A DNA stretch of 64,000 bases from positions 11,940,938 through 12,004,937 of the forward strand of contig NC_081154.1 in assembly GCF_958295425.1 (NCBI RefSeq). Reading direction: 5' to 3'. The notes beneath the pieces are model-generated. The model saw only the letters and a list, made by a program, of their open reading frames with translations. It had not been told where the DNA came from and searched no databases. The translations under genes and the position numbers were made by a program. This DNA is from Solea solea (lineage: Eukaryota > Chordata > Actinopteri > Pleuronectiformes > Soleidae). Positions 26,001 through 36,200 of this stretch are shown piece after piece; positions within the stretch are counted from its first letter, which is position 1; every line of letters starts with the position of its first letter.

Positions 26001-26668
26001 TCTATGATAATAATTGTTTAGAGTCACATGAAAGAAAATGACTGCAATTCCTCCAGAAAACTGTGTGTACAAATTAATTCTAGTTTAGTTTTTTTCTTTT
26101 AAATAAATTAGTAATCTTACTTACTATATTAATTCTCGCAAGACCATTATTCATTGAATATTACATAAAAGCTACACTAAAATAGCTGCCTGCTTAGATT
26201 TAATACAGAATTATTTGAAATACAAATTAGATTTTGTCCTTTGAATAAAGCTCAAAAGTCATCCGTTGGGGTAACTTGTAACAATAGAGTTATATAACGC
26301 TAATTATTAGGAATTATTCAGAGATGAAATCAATGAGATTTATCCCTCTTCCATAACTTAGTACTTAGTATCATCAAGATTCATGTCGTCGTGCGAGAGG
26401 AAGGACAGACTGACCATAAAGTGGAAGAAAAACATTCAAACTTACATCTAACTTCTAGAGAGGTAGAAAATACTTAACTACAGGCTCTTCATCTTGGAGT
26501 CATTACATGACAATGCCTAAGGCGTCTCATCTCGCGCACACAGACATACTGAAAAGGTGTACTCACCACCACATCACTCCTTATCTTGCCAAAAGTGTTG
26601 ATCAGATGGGCGTAATGGTAGTCGTCCATCTGCCTCAGTGTGGCAGTCATGCTGGCCACAAAGCTCCC
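1931..26668 (-). CDS. dock1: DOCK1, partial gene: ten consecutive internal exons
   Basis: DOCK1 (DOCK180) is a cytoplasmic guanine-nucleotide exchange factor. With ELMO it activates Rac during cell migration, phagocytosis and myoblast fusion. Ten minus-strand exons (26567-26668, 24687-24781, 11996-12074, 10847-10947, 5873-5931, 5055-5203, 3480-3565, 2950-3106, 2321-2361, 1931-2021) join with matching phases and no stop to give about 320 residues. These match my recollection of vertebrate DOCK1 nearly residue for residue. They fall after the DHR-1 lipid-binding domain, through the helical linker, and into lobe A of the DHR-2 exchange domain. DOCK5 was considered, but the stretch reading [17 protein letters not shown] is DOCK1-like. 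The nested INSYN2A is a second, independent argument for DOCK1. The exon preceding 26668 (expected to end in ISMGRDSELI) was not found up to 64000, so that intron exceeds 37 kb. The exon after 1931 (expected to begin WSED) was not found either. Confidence 0.95.
2321..2361 (-). CDS. dock1: DOCK1 micro-exon encoding [13 protein letters not shown]
   Basis: This 41-nt exon encodes 13 residues and two bases of an arginine codon, between a cctctag acceptor and a gtaag donor. It is too short for open-frame searches but joins perfectly to both neighbours. It lies at the entry to DHR-2 lobe A. Confidence 0.93.
2362..2949. other. Short DOCK1 intron
   Basis: No gene, repeat or regulatory element recognised. 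The neighbouring introns 2022-2320 and 3107-3479 are likewise plain. Confidence 0.7.
2950..3106 (-). CDS. dock1: DOCK1 exon encoding [19 protein letters not shown]
   Basis: This 157-nt exon gives one base to the split isoleucine and 52 codons. They run from [18 protein letters not shown] through [18 protein letters not shown] to CTVNVL. The donor is gtaag. The acceptor is unusual: the bases before its AG are an alternating AC run rather than a pyrimidine tract. The reading frame and family match leave little doubt that the site is used. Confidence 0.94.
3480..3565 (-). CDS. dock1: DOCK1 exon encoding [20 protein letters not shown]
   Basis: This 86-nt exon starts in phase 0 with [10 protein letters not shown], passes through [18 protein letters not shown] and ends two bases into an isoleucine codon. 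The acceptor is attgcag and the donor gtaagt. The EGGRGDEQY string is highly characteristic of the DOCK1/DOCK5 branch. Confidence 0.96.
3566..5054. other. DOCK1 intron
   Basis: AT-rich with several homopolymer runs; nothing else recognised. The following intron 5204-5872 is also plain. Confidence 0.7.
5055..5203 (-). CDS. dock1: DOCK1 exon encoding [18 protein letters not shown]
   Basis: This 149-nt exon carries two bases of a split glycine and 49 codons. They read from [10 protein letters not shown] through [18 protein letters not shown] to CSFQR. It ends in phase 0 before a gtgcgt donor. The terminal FQR replaces the FQM I recall for mammals. The acceptor is ctctcag. Confidence 0.95.
5873..5931 (-). 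CDS. dock1: DOCK1 exon encoding [19 protein letters not shown]
   Basis: This 59-nt exon has one base completing the preceding lysine, 19 whole codons and one base of a split glycine. The acceptor is tttcag and the donor gtaatt, the latter weaker than its neighbours. The encoded peptide is typical DOCK1. Confidence 0.95.
6071..6190 (+). repeat. Dispersed teleost repeat fragment
   Basis: The stretch attttatttatttaacc, tttaccaggaaagtccc, attgagattaaaaacctc and agtcctggccaagaggcagc is recognisable as a short repeat found many times in ray-finned fish genomes. Boundaries are approximate. Confidence 0.55.
8961..8987. repeat. (TG)n microsatellite
   Basis: A pure 27-bp TG run in a DOCK1 intron. Confidence 0.95.
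9258..9289. repeat. (AT)n palindromic tract
   Basis: Alternating TA around a central aatt is able to form a small cruciform. It lies in a DOCK1 intron. Confidence 0.8.
10226..10249. repeat. (TC)n microsatellite
   Basis: A short TC run with one CC interruption in a DOCK1 intron. Confidence 0.9.
10847..10947 (-). CDS. dock1: DOCK1 exon encoding [20 protein letters not shown]
   Basis: This 101-nt exon has a ggatcag acceptor and a gtgagt donor. It encodes 33 residues, from LWNNYFHL through [14 protein letters not shown], plus two bases of a split lysine codon. The last few residues (KIFH) differ from the mammalian KILN, an ordinary substitution. Confidence 0.96.
10948..11995. other. DOCK1 intron
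   Basis: Nothing recognised. Confidence 0.7.
11996..12074 (-). CDS. dock1: DOCK1 exon encoding [17 protein letters not shown]
   Basis: This 79-nt exon gives one base to the split lysine codon and then 26 residues, from [10 protein letters not shown] to TNFELQ. The acceptor is ttttcag and the donor gtaag. It follows a 12.6-kb intron, the longest between two visible DOCK1 exons. Confidence 0.96.
17544..17765 (+). pseudogene. PIF/Harbinger transposase fossil fragment
   Basis: Plus-strand translation gives [24 protein letters not shown], an in-frame TGA at 17631, and then [20 protein letters not shown] with FKLGTATV. This is the segment before the nuclease core in PIF/Harbinger transposases and HARBI1-like proteins (pattern F-QYFRM, LAV-LR-LA, -LG--TV). 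The frame ends at a further stop at 17769 and no DDE block follows, so it is a dead fragment. It lies in the DOCK1 intron. Confidence 0.75.
18058..18330 (+). repeat. Diverged dispersed repeat with CACTGCAAAAAATGA head
   Basis: The start (accactgcaaaaaatgaaaa), the middle (cttgtttcaaggcacttgtt) and the end (cactggcagatcattttgct, taatagtggtaatattttct) fit a non-coding repeat family widespread in fish. Copy boundaries are approximate. Confidence 0.45.
20517..20541. repeat. (AAAC)n tetranucleotide repeat
   Basis: About six AAAC units in a DOCK1 intron. Confidence 0.9.
24687..24781 (-). CDS. dock1: DOCK1 exon encoding [20 protein letters not shown]
   Basis: This 95-nt exon starts in phase 0 (GAT) after a cttgtag acceptor and ends two bases into a lysine codon before a gtaagt donor. 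It encodes 31 complete residues, from DFLMETF to NMMQN. The split AA is completed by the first A of the exon at 12074. The near identity to known DOCK1 proteins makes this call secure. Confidence 0.96.
24782..26566. other. DOCK1 intron
   Basis: AT-rich with A/T homopolymers; no gene or recognisable repeat. Confidence 0.7.
26567..26668 (-). CDS. dock1: DOCK1 exon encoding the [10 protein letters not shown] segment
   Basis: This 102-nt exon has phase 0 at both ends and encodes 34 residues. They begin GSFVASMT, contain [17 protein letters not shown] and end SDVV. The acceptor reads ctccag and the donor gtgagt on the minus strand. The region belongs to the alpha-helical linker between DHR-1 and DHR-2. 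It is the most 5' DOCK1 exon seen in the window, and upstream of it lies the long intron that hosts INSYN2A. Confidence 0.95.
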
Positions 26669-26727
26669 CTGGAGAAAAGAAAGAGGTACATTACTGCACA
26701 ATCAAGTTCAAATTTAAGCAGAGGAGG

Positions 26728-26752
26728 TCTCTCTCTCTCTCTCTCTCTCTCT
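26728..26752. repeat. (TC)n microsatellite close to a DOCK1 exon
   Basis: A pure TC run 60 bp from the DOCK1 exon at 26668, on its intron 5' side. On the minus strand it reads as GA and is therefore not the polypyrimidine tract. Confidence 0.9.
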
Positions 26753-29700
26753 GATTTAGATGGATACTGTTTTGAAGAGTTGATTGGATTGGAGAATGAA
26801 AAGCAGGCCTGGCCCCGCAGGTTTGAAAGGGTAGGCGCCCTCACACTGTGACTGATCTCATTAACCTACTGCCCTCCGCTCCCCAGCTTTTTGTCTCCAC
26901 TGATTATAATTCCCGTGAAGTCCATGAAGTGTTGTCTATGGTACCCACTGCGCTACTCTGGCTTTAGTTAGCACTCCGTACATGTGCTGCAGCAGGTAGA
27001 TAAGGGGACGTAAATGTGTGGTCGTCTGGTGGAGAGACGCTGGAAACGTATGGACTTGTTTCTGACTGATAATATGACTCGAGTAAGAGAATCATGATAC
27101 AACTACTACCAAGAAAGGTAGATGGACGGGTAGCAAAAAGATGAAGTGAGTGTATTCAATAATATCTTTTTTATCAAAACATTTAAATGAATTGATATAT
27201 AAAAAAAACACCTCGGATTTGCATAATTAAAAATAGCATAACATTGACCACTGTATTAACTCAAAACAAATGAAGGATAAGTGAAGGTAATTAGCTCATT
27301 TGTCAAACAGTGCATGAAAACACATACAGAATAATAAGTCTGAAGTCTGAGAAGTCTCAAAGGCACTTGGCAGCCAGTTCAAACAAGTTCAAATCTAAAA
27401 ATAACTATTGATGTATAATATTGCTGGATTGACCAAAATGTTTCAACAACTCACAACAAACACCTCGAGTTAAATGAGCTAAAGAGAGCAAAAACTCATA
27501 AGAAAGAGGGAAGAAAAAGGAAGTGTTTTAACTTATTTATGTCTTTACACGAACATAGCTGCAAAAATACCGTCTGTGACGCAGGACGGCTCTGAGCTTA
27601 GTTCACAGAGATTTGGTTACAATATTGCAAACTCGAATCATCTGTGACTAATCACCTGAACAAAGCCCAGGTTGGGGACTTGTATCTGGTAAAGTGAGCA
27701 CTCTGTTAGCGCAGCCCCTTTGCAATGAATAGAATCAGCTGCCTCATGGTATTTAATCCTCACAAGGCGTTCCATTTCGCTGGAGAGCCTCTCCTTGAGC
27801 TGCAATTAGGACTGACCCGCCAAAACACAGCAGAGCAGAAACGATGCCCACAACACACACAGTCTTACCTCATATGACTTTTGTTTCCAACTGTATTTTT
27901 CACAAGATCGTAGTTACAGCTGTGGTATTATTAAACAAACTTTTGTTATTAATTATTATTAGATTTATTTATCCAAATATATCCCATCAGCGGTAACCTC
28001 TATGATTCATGTTTCCCTCACTTTCTGTCATGCTTCGTGGAGCTCATGACTGCTTCAACTTGCCCCCATGTTATGCTTCACAAAAAACAGAATGACTCAT
28101 GTTATATTAATATGGAAATGCTTTTTTTTTCTTCCAAAGCACAGAGGGCTAGGGCTCTTTCATCTGTCAGGGCATGTAAGCCTTAGTTAGCCTCGATTCT
28201 TCAGCATTAATGATGGAGAACAATTTCAGACTAGTGTGTATTAAGTGTGTGTAAAGTTAATGACGTGCATAAAAAGATGGTTCTCAAATACTCTTGTAAC
28301 TTCATATTCTCCTTACAAGGGACGGGTCCCAAAAACCTGGTATTAAATGGTGCCTGAGGCTAAATTATCGAAGACAGAAGTATCAACAAGTGTGTTTTTT
28401 TTTGCTTTGTTTTTTAAAGGATTGTGCTCTCAGTCGAGGATATATTGGGAAAATACATTTTTCTTTTTATAATTGCTTAAGTTATAAAGATTAAAAAGAG
28501 CCTGTGCACAAGGCATTCGATGCAACACGTCTTTTACATGTTAAGGTAGAAACACGAGTCATGAGTCGAATTAATCGAGTGAAAGGCCATCATGTAGAGA
28601 CATCTGTTCTTGCACTGGGTGCTTGGAGCCCACACATGGCGTTAGCTTAATGAATCAAACACAGATGGTTGAGTAGAAACAACCATTATCCGGCTGAACT
28701 GCATGGGTTCATTCATAAATTCAATCTGAAACGTTCAGAGCAGGTGCCACCACTCACCTGAATATTCCAGACACTCAGGAGAGAGGTGACTTTGTTGTGT
28801 TGTGTAACTGAGGCACAGTGACTATATATACATATATATAAGGAGAAAGGGTTTCAAAGCAGGACATAGATTTAACAAGGCCCCTAACAAGGTAAATTCA
28901 GCACATTCACTCACTACAAAGCCTTGAGAGTCTGGAACAGCTGGAGAAAATACCACACTCATTCACTTCTTTCAATCTCCTCTCCTGCAAATAATTCCCG
29001 CTGAAGTGCCTTCAGAGCACACTTTAAATACTGTAAAGACTTGCTAAGGATCCAGCGCTGGATACAGTAGCATAGGCCCTTTGCGTTCTCCCACCATTCA
29101 ATCAAGAATACACACACCAGTGTAACTGTTGATTTTATTCCAGCAATGTGTCACCCATGAATTCATCTTTCTTAGTTTCCAAACAAATCCGCCGGCAAAA
29201 GGATCGGCTGACAAATCCTGAGAGTGAAAGAAACAGACTTTTATTTTTAAAGGAACAATTAAGATCCAAATATGGAACAGGAGCTTATACCACATTGACA
29301 ACTATTAAGGCAAAACGAGAGAAATTGTGCTCTCGGGCATGACTGCAGATGGTTATAAAATTCAAGTATGCTTCTCTGAGGTGTCCAGCTATACTTTTGG
29401 CTCATCACTCCAACTTCTTTTTACTGGGAAGAACCCATTAATGTTACCATGACAGAGAGAAGAAGTGGCAGAAGAGCAAGAGCCAGAAAATACTCCATCA
29501 GCTGCCTGACGAAAGCAATTCAGGACCGAAACAAAACGAACAAATAAATAGAAGACACAAGAAAAAGAGGTCAGAAAATCATTAACACAGGGCCTATTAT
29601 CTGTTGTTATTATGTGTATGTTTTCCAAGTGGAGGGGAGATTTCATTCAAATTTAAAACACTAATATAGAAGTTTCTTCATTAGTGAAGACAAGCCTGCT

Positions 29701-30196
29701 AAATGATGACACCATTAAACAGACGTTAACAAGACTGAAACCTAAAATAATACTTGTTGAATTAAATTGGTACCAGTTCCTCATTGGTCAGTACCAAAGT
29801 ATCAAAGATCATGTGGACGTACAATGCTGCAACTTGCAAAATAATGTCATTGAGTCAATAAACGAAACACTCAAAACAGCCCAGCATGTTTGACTGCCTT
29901 AGCAAAGCGTAGGTTTCTGCTCGACTAAAGTTAACACTTATGATGATGAAACATCTAAGAACTTCACTTTTTCACATTTAATTTATGTGCTAAATAATCC
30001 CAGAGGGGGCTGTCACAGAGGTTACTGCAAAACATTTAAAGTCCTTCAATACAGTGGAATCCACTCGTTGAAAGATCCCTATACTCTGATGGTGAGTTAA
30101 GTGCACTCTTCTTTACAGCTCTCCACCACAGTTATATGTTCAGGAAATTATAGAAAATTACAATGAGTTACCATTGTCCGTTTCTGCAGAAAGCCG

Positions 30197-30450
30197 CTGA
30201 GTACCACTTTATCCTCCACATGAGGCTCGCCAATCTCAGCTGACAAAGGGCGATAGACGGGGTAAATTCTGGACAGTTTGCCAGTCCATCGCAGGGCCAC
30301 ATATAGAGACTAACAACCATCCAGTCTCACTCCGGAGAAAAAACTGGAGAAACCCCCCCGCCCACGTAGGGAGAACATGCAAACTCTATGCAGAATCCCA
30401 TGTCTTCTTGCTGCAAAGACAAGAGTGCTAACCGCTATAGCAACTTCACA
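30197..30450 (+). repeat. Dispersed fish repeat, LINE 3'-end type
   Basis: Diagnostic strings are cactttatcctccacatgag, gccagtccatcgcagggcca, gggagaacatgcaaactc and gtgctaaccgctatagca. They belong to a very common fish repeat family, seen again at 34716-34935 and, reversed, at 61070-61155. It is diverged and non-coding. Confidence 0.65.
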
Positions 30451-32063
30451 TTAAACAAAAGTCAGTGTCATTCTAGCATTTCACGCATGCTTACTTAATT
30501 TCAGAGGAGGTACTTGTGTAGGTACCAGTGGACTTCCTCATATAACCTCAAGCAAGTTTCCATGGTTACTGTCTTCTTCGCTGTCTCTTGACCAAAAAAG
30601 AGCACGCCACCAACTGGACTGGAAAGTACTGTACGAGAGGGAGCATGTGCAGCTGGCACATACAGTCAAACACAGGTGTGCTCACGGTCGACTACACAGA
30701 GTCTGCATGGATCACCTCAGAAATTGCTGGATGACAAAATGTATGCCAACACATACCTGGTGGACCTCTGCAGACAAGTGGATGTGGAAAGCCCAGAGCA
30801 GCCCTAAGTGCACCAATAAGTATCTGTGTCAATAAGCAGTACAGGTAACAGTATTGGTATTGACAAAACAATACCCCTCCCCAACATACTCCATCATTTG
30901 ATAGCCACTTGTTGTGTTGTAAATAATGTCACGAGTTTCTCGACTGAAACAATCTTTCAAGATAAAACATGAAATGAAAACTTCATCATTTGTTATCATC
31001 AGTGTCCAGAGGCTGAAGGTTTCTGAAACCCTGCCTCGATATTGGTCCCATACTCGAGGGCAAATGAGGTAGAATCTTTGTGGAAATGAGAAAGTAGTGA
31101 TTAGAGGGAAGGACCAGATCCATCATTCACCACTCTCTAGCCTGCATCTCTTTGATAATTCATCTCACTTTGGCTCCTGACAGCAGAGAAGTAAAAATTG
31201 ATGTTTGCTCTAGTTGTGAGGGGTTGCCTCATAAACAGAGCATTTTAAGCTATAATTAAGACAGTCGGAAAATGCCATGCAAGTCTCTGGAGAGGTGTAG
31301 ACTGAGAGTCATCCCATCTCTGGAGGAGAGAGAACTGAGCACAATGACCCAACAGGGACCAAGATGACCGCCTGTCTCTTTGTGTTAGCTTCAGGCTTGA
31401 CGCAATATGAATTTACTGCCTCATTGCAACACAAATTGCATAAGCACAAAGAAAATCTTAACTTCCGCCATACCATTTAATCTGAACTGTGAAAGATACT
31501 TTATCTATATACACAGAAGTGATGAGCATTGCTAAAAAGAAGGGGGGGGTTGGAGGGGATCTCATGAAAATTCCACTGTAGGATTTGTTGGCAAGAAGAA
31601 GAGGCAGATGACAGGATTCCAATTTGTATTCTCCTGAATTTGCCACCTCACTGAAAAAAGTTTGAAGCACTGGGCTGGAGATAAGGTTGAGATATTGGTG
31701 ATTATTTTCTGAGGACGCTGAAATGGCATCACTGATGGCATTTATAGATAAACAAAAACAAAGATAGAAAAACCATAAACTAGCTGTTCATTAAGCTCCT
31801 TTGTTGTATTTGTTGTTGTATTTGTTGAAAAAATGCACTTGCTCAGTTGTTACTTTCTCAAACTCAGTTACGAAACAATTTCTTTATCATAATTTATCAG
31901 TTTTTTGAAGGATAATGTGTCTACTTATTAAATTAATATTATAACACGACTATTAATGAAAATAACAACACATTTAAGACCAACAATAAGAATGACCTTA
32001 CACTGCATTGTCTTCGGGCTGATCAGAAGGAAAAATGCAGCTGTCAATCTTCCCCTTTTTCCT

Positions 32064-32096
<33 letters not shown>

Positions 32097-32155
32097 CACG
32101 CACACACACGCACACACGCGCACACACACGCACACACACACACACACACACACAC
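32064..32155. repeat. (CA)n microsatellite with regular CG interruptions
   Basis: The tract is 92 bp of alternating purine-pyrimidine sequence, CA with interspersed CG at intervals. The apparent proteins in this stretch are repeat artefacts. Confidence 0.95.
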
Positions 32156-33761
32156 GTACCAGCAGCAGAGCACAATTACACACTGTCCCGTTAAGTAAAG
32201 GCAGGGCTGACACATAAAACACACTTGGCTGCTGCTGCTGTTGCTGCTGCTGGACACAAAAGCAAGTCCACTTGACTCAATCCTCTGGCCAACGAGGTGA
32301 CAAGCAGGCGGGTCAGCCAACAGAAATAAGAGGAGGACTTGTTGGAGGCCAGCTGAAACCATTCACAGTTGATTCTCTCCTTTCTCTTCAGACAAAAAAT
32401 GTTTTATCTCCCACACACCAAAGCTTTAGACGTCTATAAACAGACAATTCCATTCATATAGGAAACTACATTAAGCGAAAAGCCAAAGCTCCATCATTCA
32501 CAGGAAAGAGAACAGATGTTCCTGACTCCCGGCCAGTCAAAGTGTCAAATGGTATGGAGGAACTGTAGTAAGAGGATTGTGTAGGTCAATCATATGTTGT
32601 TCATGAATTGAAGCAATACTGATTATTGTTCCAAAAGGTCAGAAGTAGCTTTAACAGTTTGTGCTTTGAGGCAATCCACACTTCTGAGTTAGATCTTGCT
32701 GATTGCTCGGCCAGAGGCAGAAAATGTAACTATTTTCCTCGTTTCTGCTCAAAATGAAGTGTGGGTACAGTACTGTGCAAAAGTCGTAAACACATCCAGA
32801 GACCATAAGCAAGTGGGAGGAACAACACAACATTCTAATGCATTCTACACCGATTGTGGCTCTGACATGAGGCTGACAGCAGTACGAGCTGACAATGAGC
32901 AGCATGACAATGAGAGGAAGCCTCGTGTCATCGAGCAACCCTCCACTCAAAATAAAATCAAACACCTTCAACCGAGTATATTGGAGAGGGTGCGGCAAGA
33001 TAAGGCAACATAATCAATCAGTTCATTAAAATCTTTATCTATCTGGTGCGTGGTCTTTTCTCTGACACTGTTTTTGATATGGCTGATTTTTAAATGGTTC
33101 TCAATAAGATCATTTATCTTTATATGATAGTGGACAGATTGTCAGTGTTTTTTTTTTTTTTTTACAAAGCACATATGGGACATGCACAGAGGTAACTAGG
33201 ATTGTTCTTTATGAAGATAATGACGCAGTAACTCAAACAGCAAACTACATAATTCATAAATCTATTTGCAATCCTAACAGGCCCAGCAGCATTTACATAA
33301 TCAAACTGGGTCTTTCTTTGACCAGAGTGCTGTGTATATATGGACATGAAGGGGACAAGGACTTCAAACAGGATTCCCCCGAGGACTTGGCTTCAAGCTA
33401 ATGAAATCAATGCGAGAGGAGAGTCCCTACAGTGACTTAGTCGCTGCCACTGGTTTATCCATCTGAGAAACAGTTTGCTTACACAAGCAGATCGCTGAGC
33501 AGATTCCAATATAAGAACATATAAAAGAAAAAAACCCCCAGAGGTGATTTATCCTATAAATGACGGCCATTAACCCCCGGGCAAAAAATCTGAAACATTT
33601 GCCCCACTGAGATGTTGCAAGGTCAAACGCGAGCAAACGTTTCTCAGCTCTCTCTCGCGACAAAAGGTCCCTGCTTGGCAGAGCACTAAGAAAGCAGTGC
33701 TTCAGATTTATGACTGTCACACTAAAACAAGAAGCCAGTTTCACAAAATTGTGTTGTGAGT

Positions 33762-33784
33762 AGTCAGTCAGTCAGTCAGTCAGT
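33762..33784. repeat. (AGTC)n tetranucleotide repeat
   Basis: More than five AGTC units in the large DOCK1 intron. Confidence 0.9.
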
Positions 33785-34263
33785 TAGGGAGCTGGGGTAT
33801 TTCAAGTCACACTGCACAAAAGTCAGATGAAGCGACAGAGTACGGCGAAGCGAGCCTGATAAACAGGTGAACCTCAGTGTCAGCTATAATTCATTCAAGT
33901 CTCCTATTCCCTTGTTTGAAAACCCTTTGGCATTTACTTCCACAGCTGGATCTCCTGTCCTGCTGTCTGCAGCAAGTGAATAGTGAATTTAGCAATCGTG
34001 GAGCTGTCAGGTATTCCTCTGGCTTTGGTTTTGACCTGTATGTTAAGATGACTGACACGTACGGGATCCGAGATAACTTCTCCTTCAATTCAACTTCAAC
34101 AGTCACACTCTTCCACACTTTTCACCAGTGTCTAGATAATTGTAATTCCCTCTATTCAGGGCTCAGTCAAAAGGCCATTATCTGACTTCAGCTTCTTCAA
34201 AACTGGGCTGACAGAATTCTGACAGATTCAGAGAAGCAACACCACGTCATTCCCATCCTTGTT

Positions 34264-34283
34264 ACACTACACTACACTACACT
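34264..34283. repeat. (ACACT)n pentanucleotide repeat
   Basis: Four units of a five-base motif in the large DOCK1 intron. Confidence 0.85.
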
Positions 34284-34715
34284 GGCCATCTTTTACCTTA
34301 ATATTTAACTAATTAAGAGCCTTTCATGGCCTCCTCCTACCTGCATCACAGGCCTTGCCGCTACATGTAGAACCTTCTAACTGTTCCCCCTTTTATCACC
34401 ATTCTTTTTACCAGTTTATTACTCCCTCAGGTCTTTGCATTGTGTTTTTATTCTCTTCATTTCTGTGGTTTTATCTCAACAGTATGTACTACATTATCTG
34501 ACTGTGTAAAAGTACCTTGCAGCTCGGTTTAGCACTATACTATAAAAATAAAACTTATCACTATAATTTTATTAACTTGCAAGCGTTCATGGCATCTTTT
34601 GTTCACCTATAAAAGACTTGGACAGAGGTCAAACACATTAAGAATTACCACCAAACAATGCGCTGAATATGAGGCAGTATAAGGTGATATCTATAGTTTG
34701 CACATATAAATGTCA

Positions 34716-34935
34716 ACATACAGAGACGACAACAACCATTCACTCTCATATTCACACCTACGGTCAATTTAGAGTGTCTAATTAACCTCTGCATGTTTTT
34801 AGACTGTGGGAGGAAATCCATGGGGAGAACGTGCAAACCCCCCACAGAAAGACTCTTGGTCAGACCAGGTCGCAAACCTGGGTCTCTTTGCTCTAAGGCA
34901 ACAGTGCTAGCCACTACACCACCGGGTGGCCCTTG
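34716..34935 (+). repeat. Second copy of the same fish repeat family, 3' half
   Basis: Diagnostic strings are acaaccattcactctcat, tagactgtgggaggaaatcc, ggggagaacgtgcaaacc and cagtgctagccactacacca. It shares the cgtgcaaac and tgctagccact motifs with 30197-30450. Confidence 0.7.
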
Positions 34936-36085
34936 CTGAAACATACGATTGTAAACATTTATTTTCCATCTGGAAATTGCCAAATATAATGACATAGTAG
35001 TCCAAAGTTTAAAAAGTGGAAATCAAATAAGTTATGACACAAAAGGGGAAAACAGGACACGCATATGTATTGCTATAAAAACAAGCAAAAACAAACAAAA
35101 CCAATTATAAACTGATTTTGTTTCATCAAAGTTTTTCTGCTCCGACTTGAATCCAAAGCTTGAATTTAAGGTATACCCTAAAAGTAATTTAAACACTTAC
35201 TCTCTTTTCTAGTGTACATGAATCCTCAATAAAAGAAGTAGGTTTCTTTTTATATATTGTGAATGAGGGTTGTGAACCATGACGGCCGTCGCCAGATTTA
35301 ACTGCATGTTTTATGAGTGGGCTGTGTGTCCTTCATCAGCTTATTCACTGAGAGGGGAAAAAAAAGTTAGCTGGGTGAAAATTTTCTCATATTCTGACCA
35401 CACACACACACAACAGACACACACACAGTAGTGGCAGCTAATATCTGGAGAACCTGTGGCTCACTACCATGTCACCTGAGGCTTAGAGCAGAACTAGGAG
35501 TTTCCTGGGCACATCCTCCTTTTTGTTTGTTTGTTTGTTAAACAATACAAAAGGTACACCACAAATACAATTAGGACTTGGAGGAAAATGCACATTCCCT
35601 GACGAGAATCAGGTCTGTTCCTGCACAAACTGTTAACTGCTAACTAGATCCTGACAGATGGATAGAAACTGAGAGGAGATCAGGCAAACAAGCTCTTCAG
35701 AGGGAGGACGAGCAGATGGAATCGTCCTCCTTCACAAAGAAAAGAGCTGTGAGGACTCAGGGAAATTGCGATGACAGAAGGTGAATGGGTGTGTAATAAA
35801 ACTCACAAAGACAATAATAAATGATGACCATAATGTGGGGAAATGTAGACACACGGAAGAATAACAGGCTCAAAAGGTCAACTGCTGTGCACTTGCTTGC
35901 ACTGGGCTGCGGGAAAAATGAATTTTTAATTCTTCTGCTCCTGAAGAAGTTTTCATGTGCATGTTGTCTCCTTGGATGTGAGGTCACCGGCAAAAGTGCT
36001 TTAACTGATGGTGAGATAAAGAGATGATGCATGAGTCTGCCAGATGTAGCCCAAACTAGAAATGTACTTTTTCCACTGCAACGTT

Positions 36086-36200
36086 CCCTCCTCCCTCTGC
36101 TCTCTTTCTCTCTCTCACTCTCTCTCTCCCATGTTCCCTCCCTCCCTGTCGCTTAATCTCTCTCTCTTTTCTCTCACTCTCTCTCTGTCTCACCCTCTCT
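36086..36200 (+). repeat. CT-rich low-complexity tract
   Basis: Pyrimidine-rich sequence, mostly CTCTCT and CCCTCC, lies directly upstream of the probable INSYN2A first exon. Such tracts are frequent near vertebrate promoters and may be nucleosome-poor. Confidence 0.85.

Larger units (their letters stand above)
26669..36085. other. Large DOCK1 intron, segment downstream of INSYN2A
   Basis: It contains two copies of a fish repeat family, the CA/CG tract, tetra- and pentanucleotide repeats, and an open minus-strand block at 27638-27799. A string near 32766 (tactgtgcaaaagtcgtaaa) resembles the end of a vertebrate Mariner-like repeat. No DOCK1 exon was found. Confidence 0.6.

Noticed and set aside
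1931..26668. DOCK5 or DOCK2 as the host gene
   Set aside because: Residues such as [13 protein letters not shown] and the nested INSYN2A fit DOCK1; recalled DOCK5 differs clearly in the exon at 2950-3106.
31928..32362. Open frames of histidine/threonine or valine/cysteine repeats
   Set aside because: They are translations of the CA/CG microsatellite.
32696..33013. 105-codon plus-strand frame
   Set aside because: It starts near a Mariner-like end motif but has no transposase residues; likely chance openness.
33877..34185. 102-codon plus-strand frame
   Set aside because: No recognised protein motifs, no splice context, and typical length for chance in this composition.
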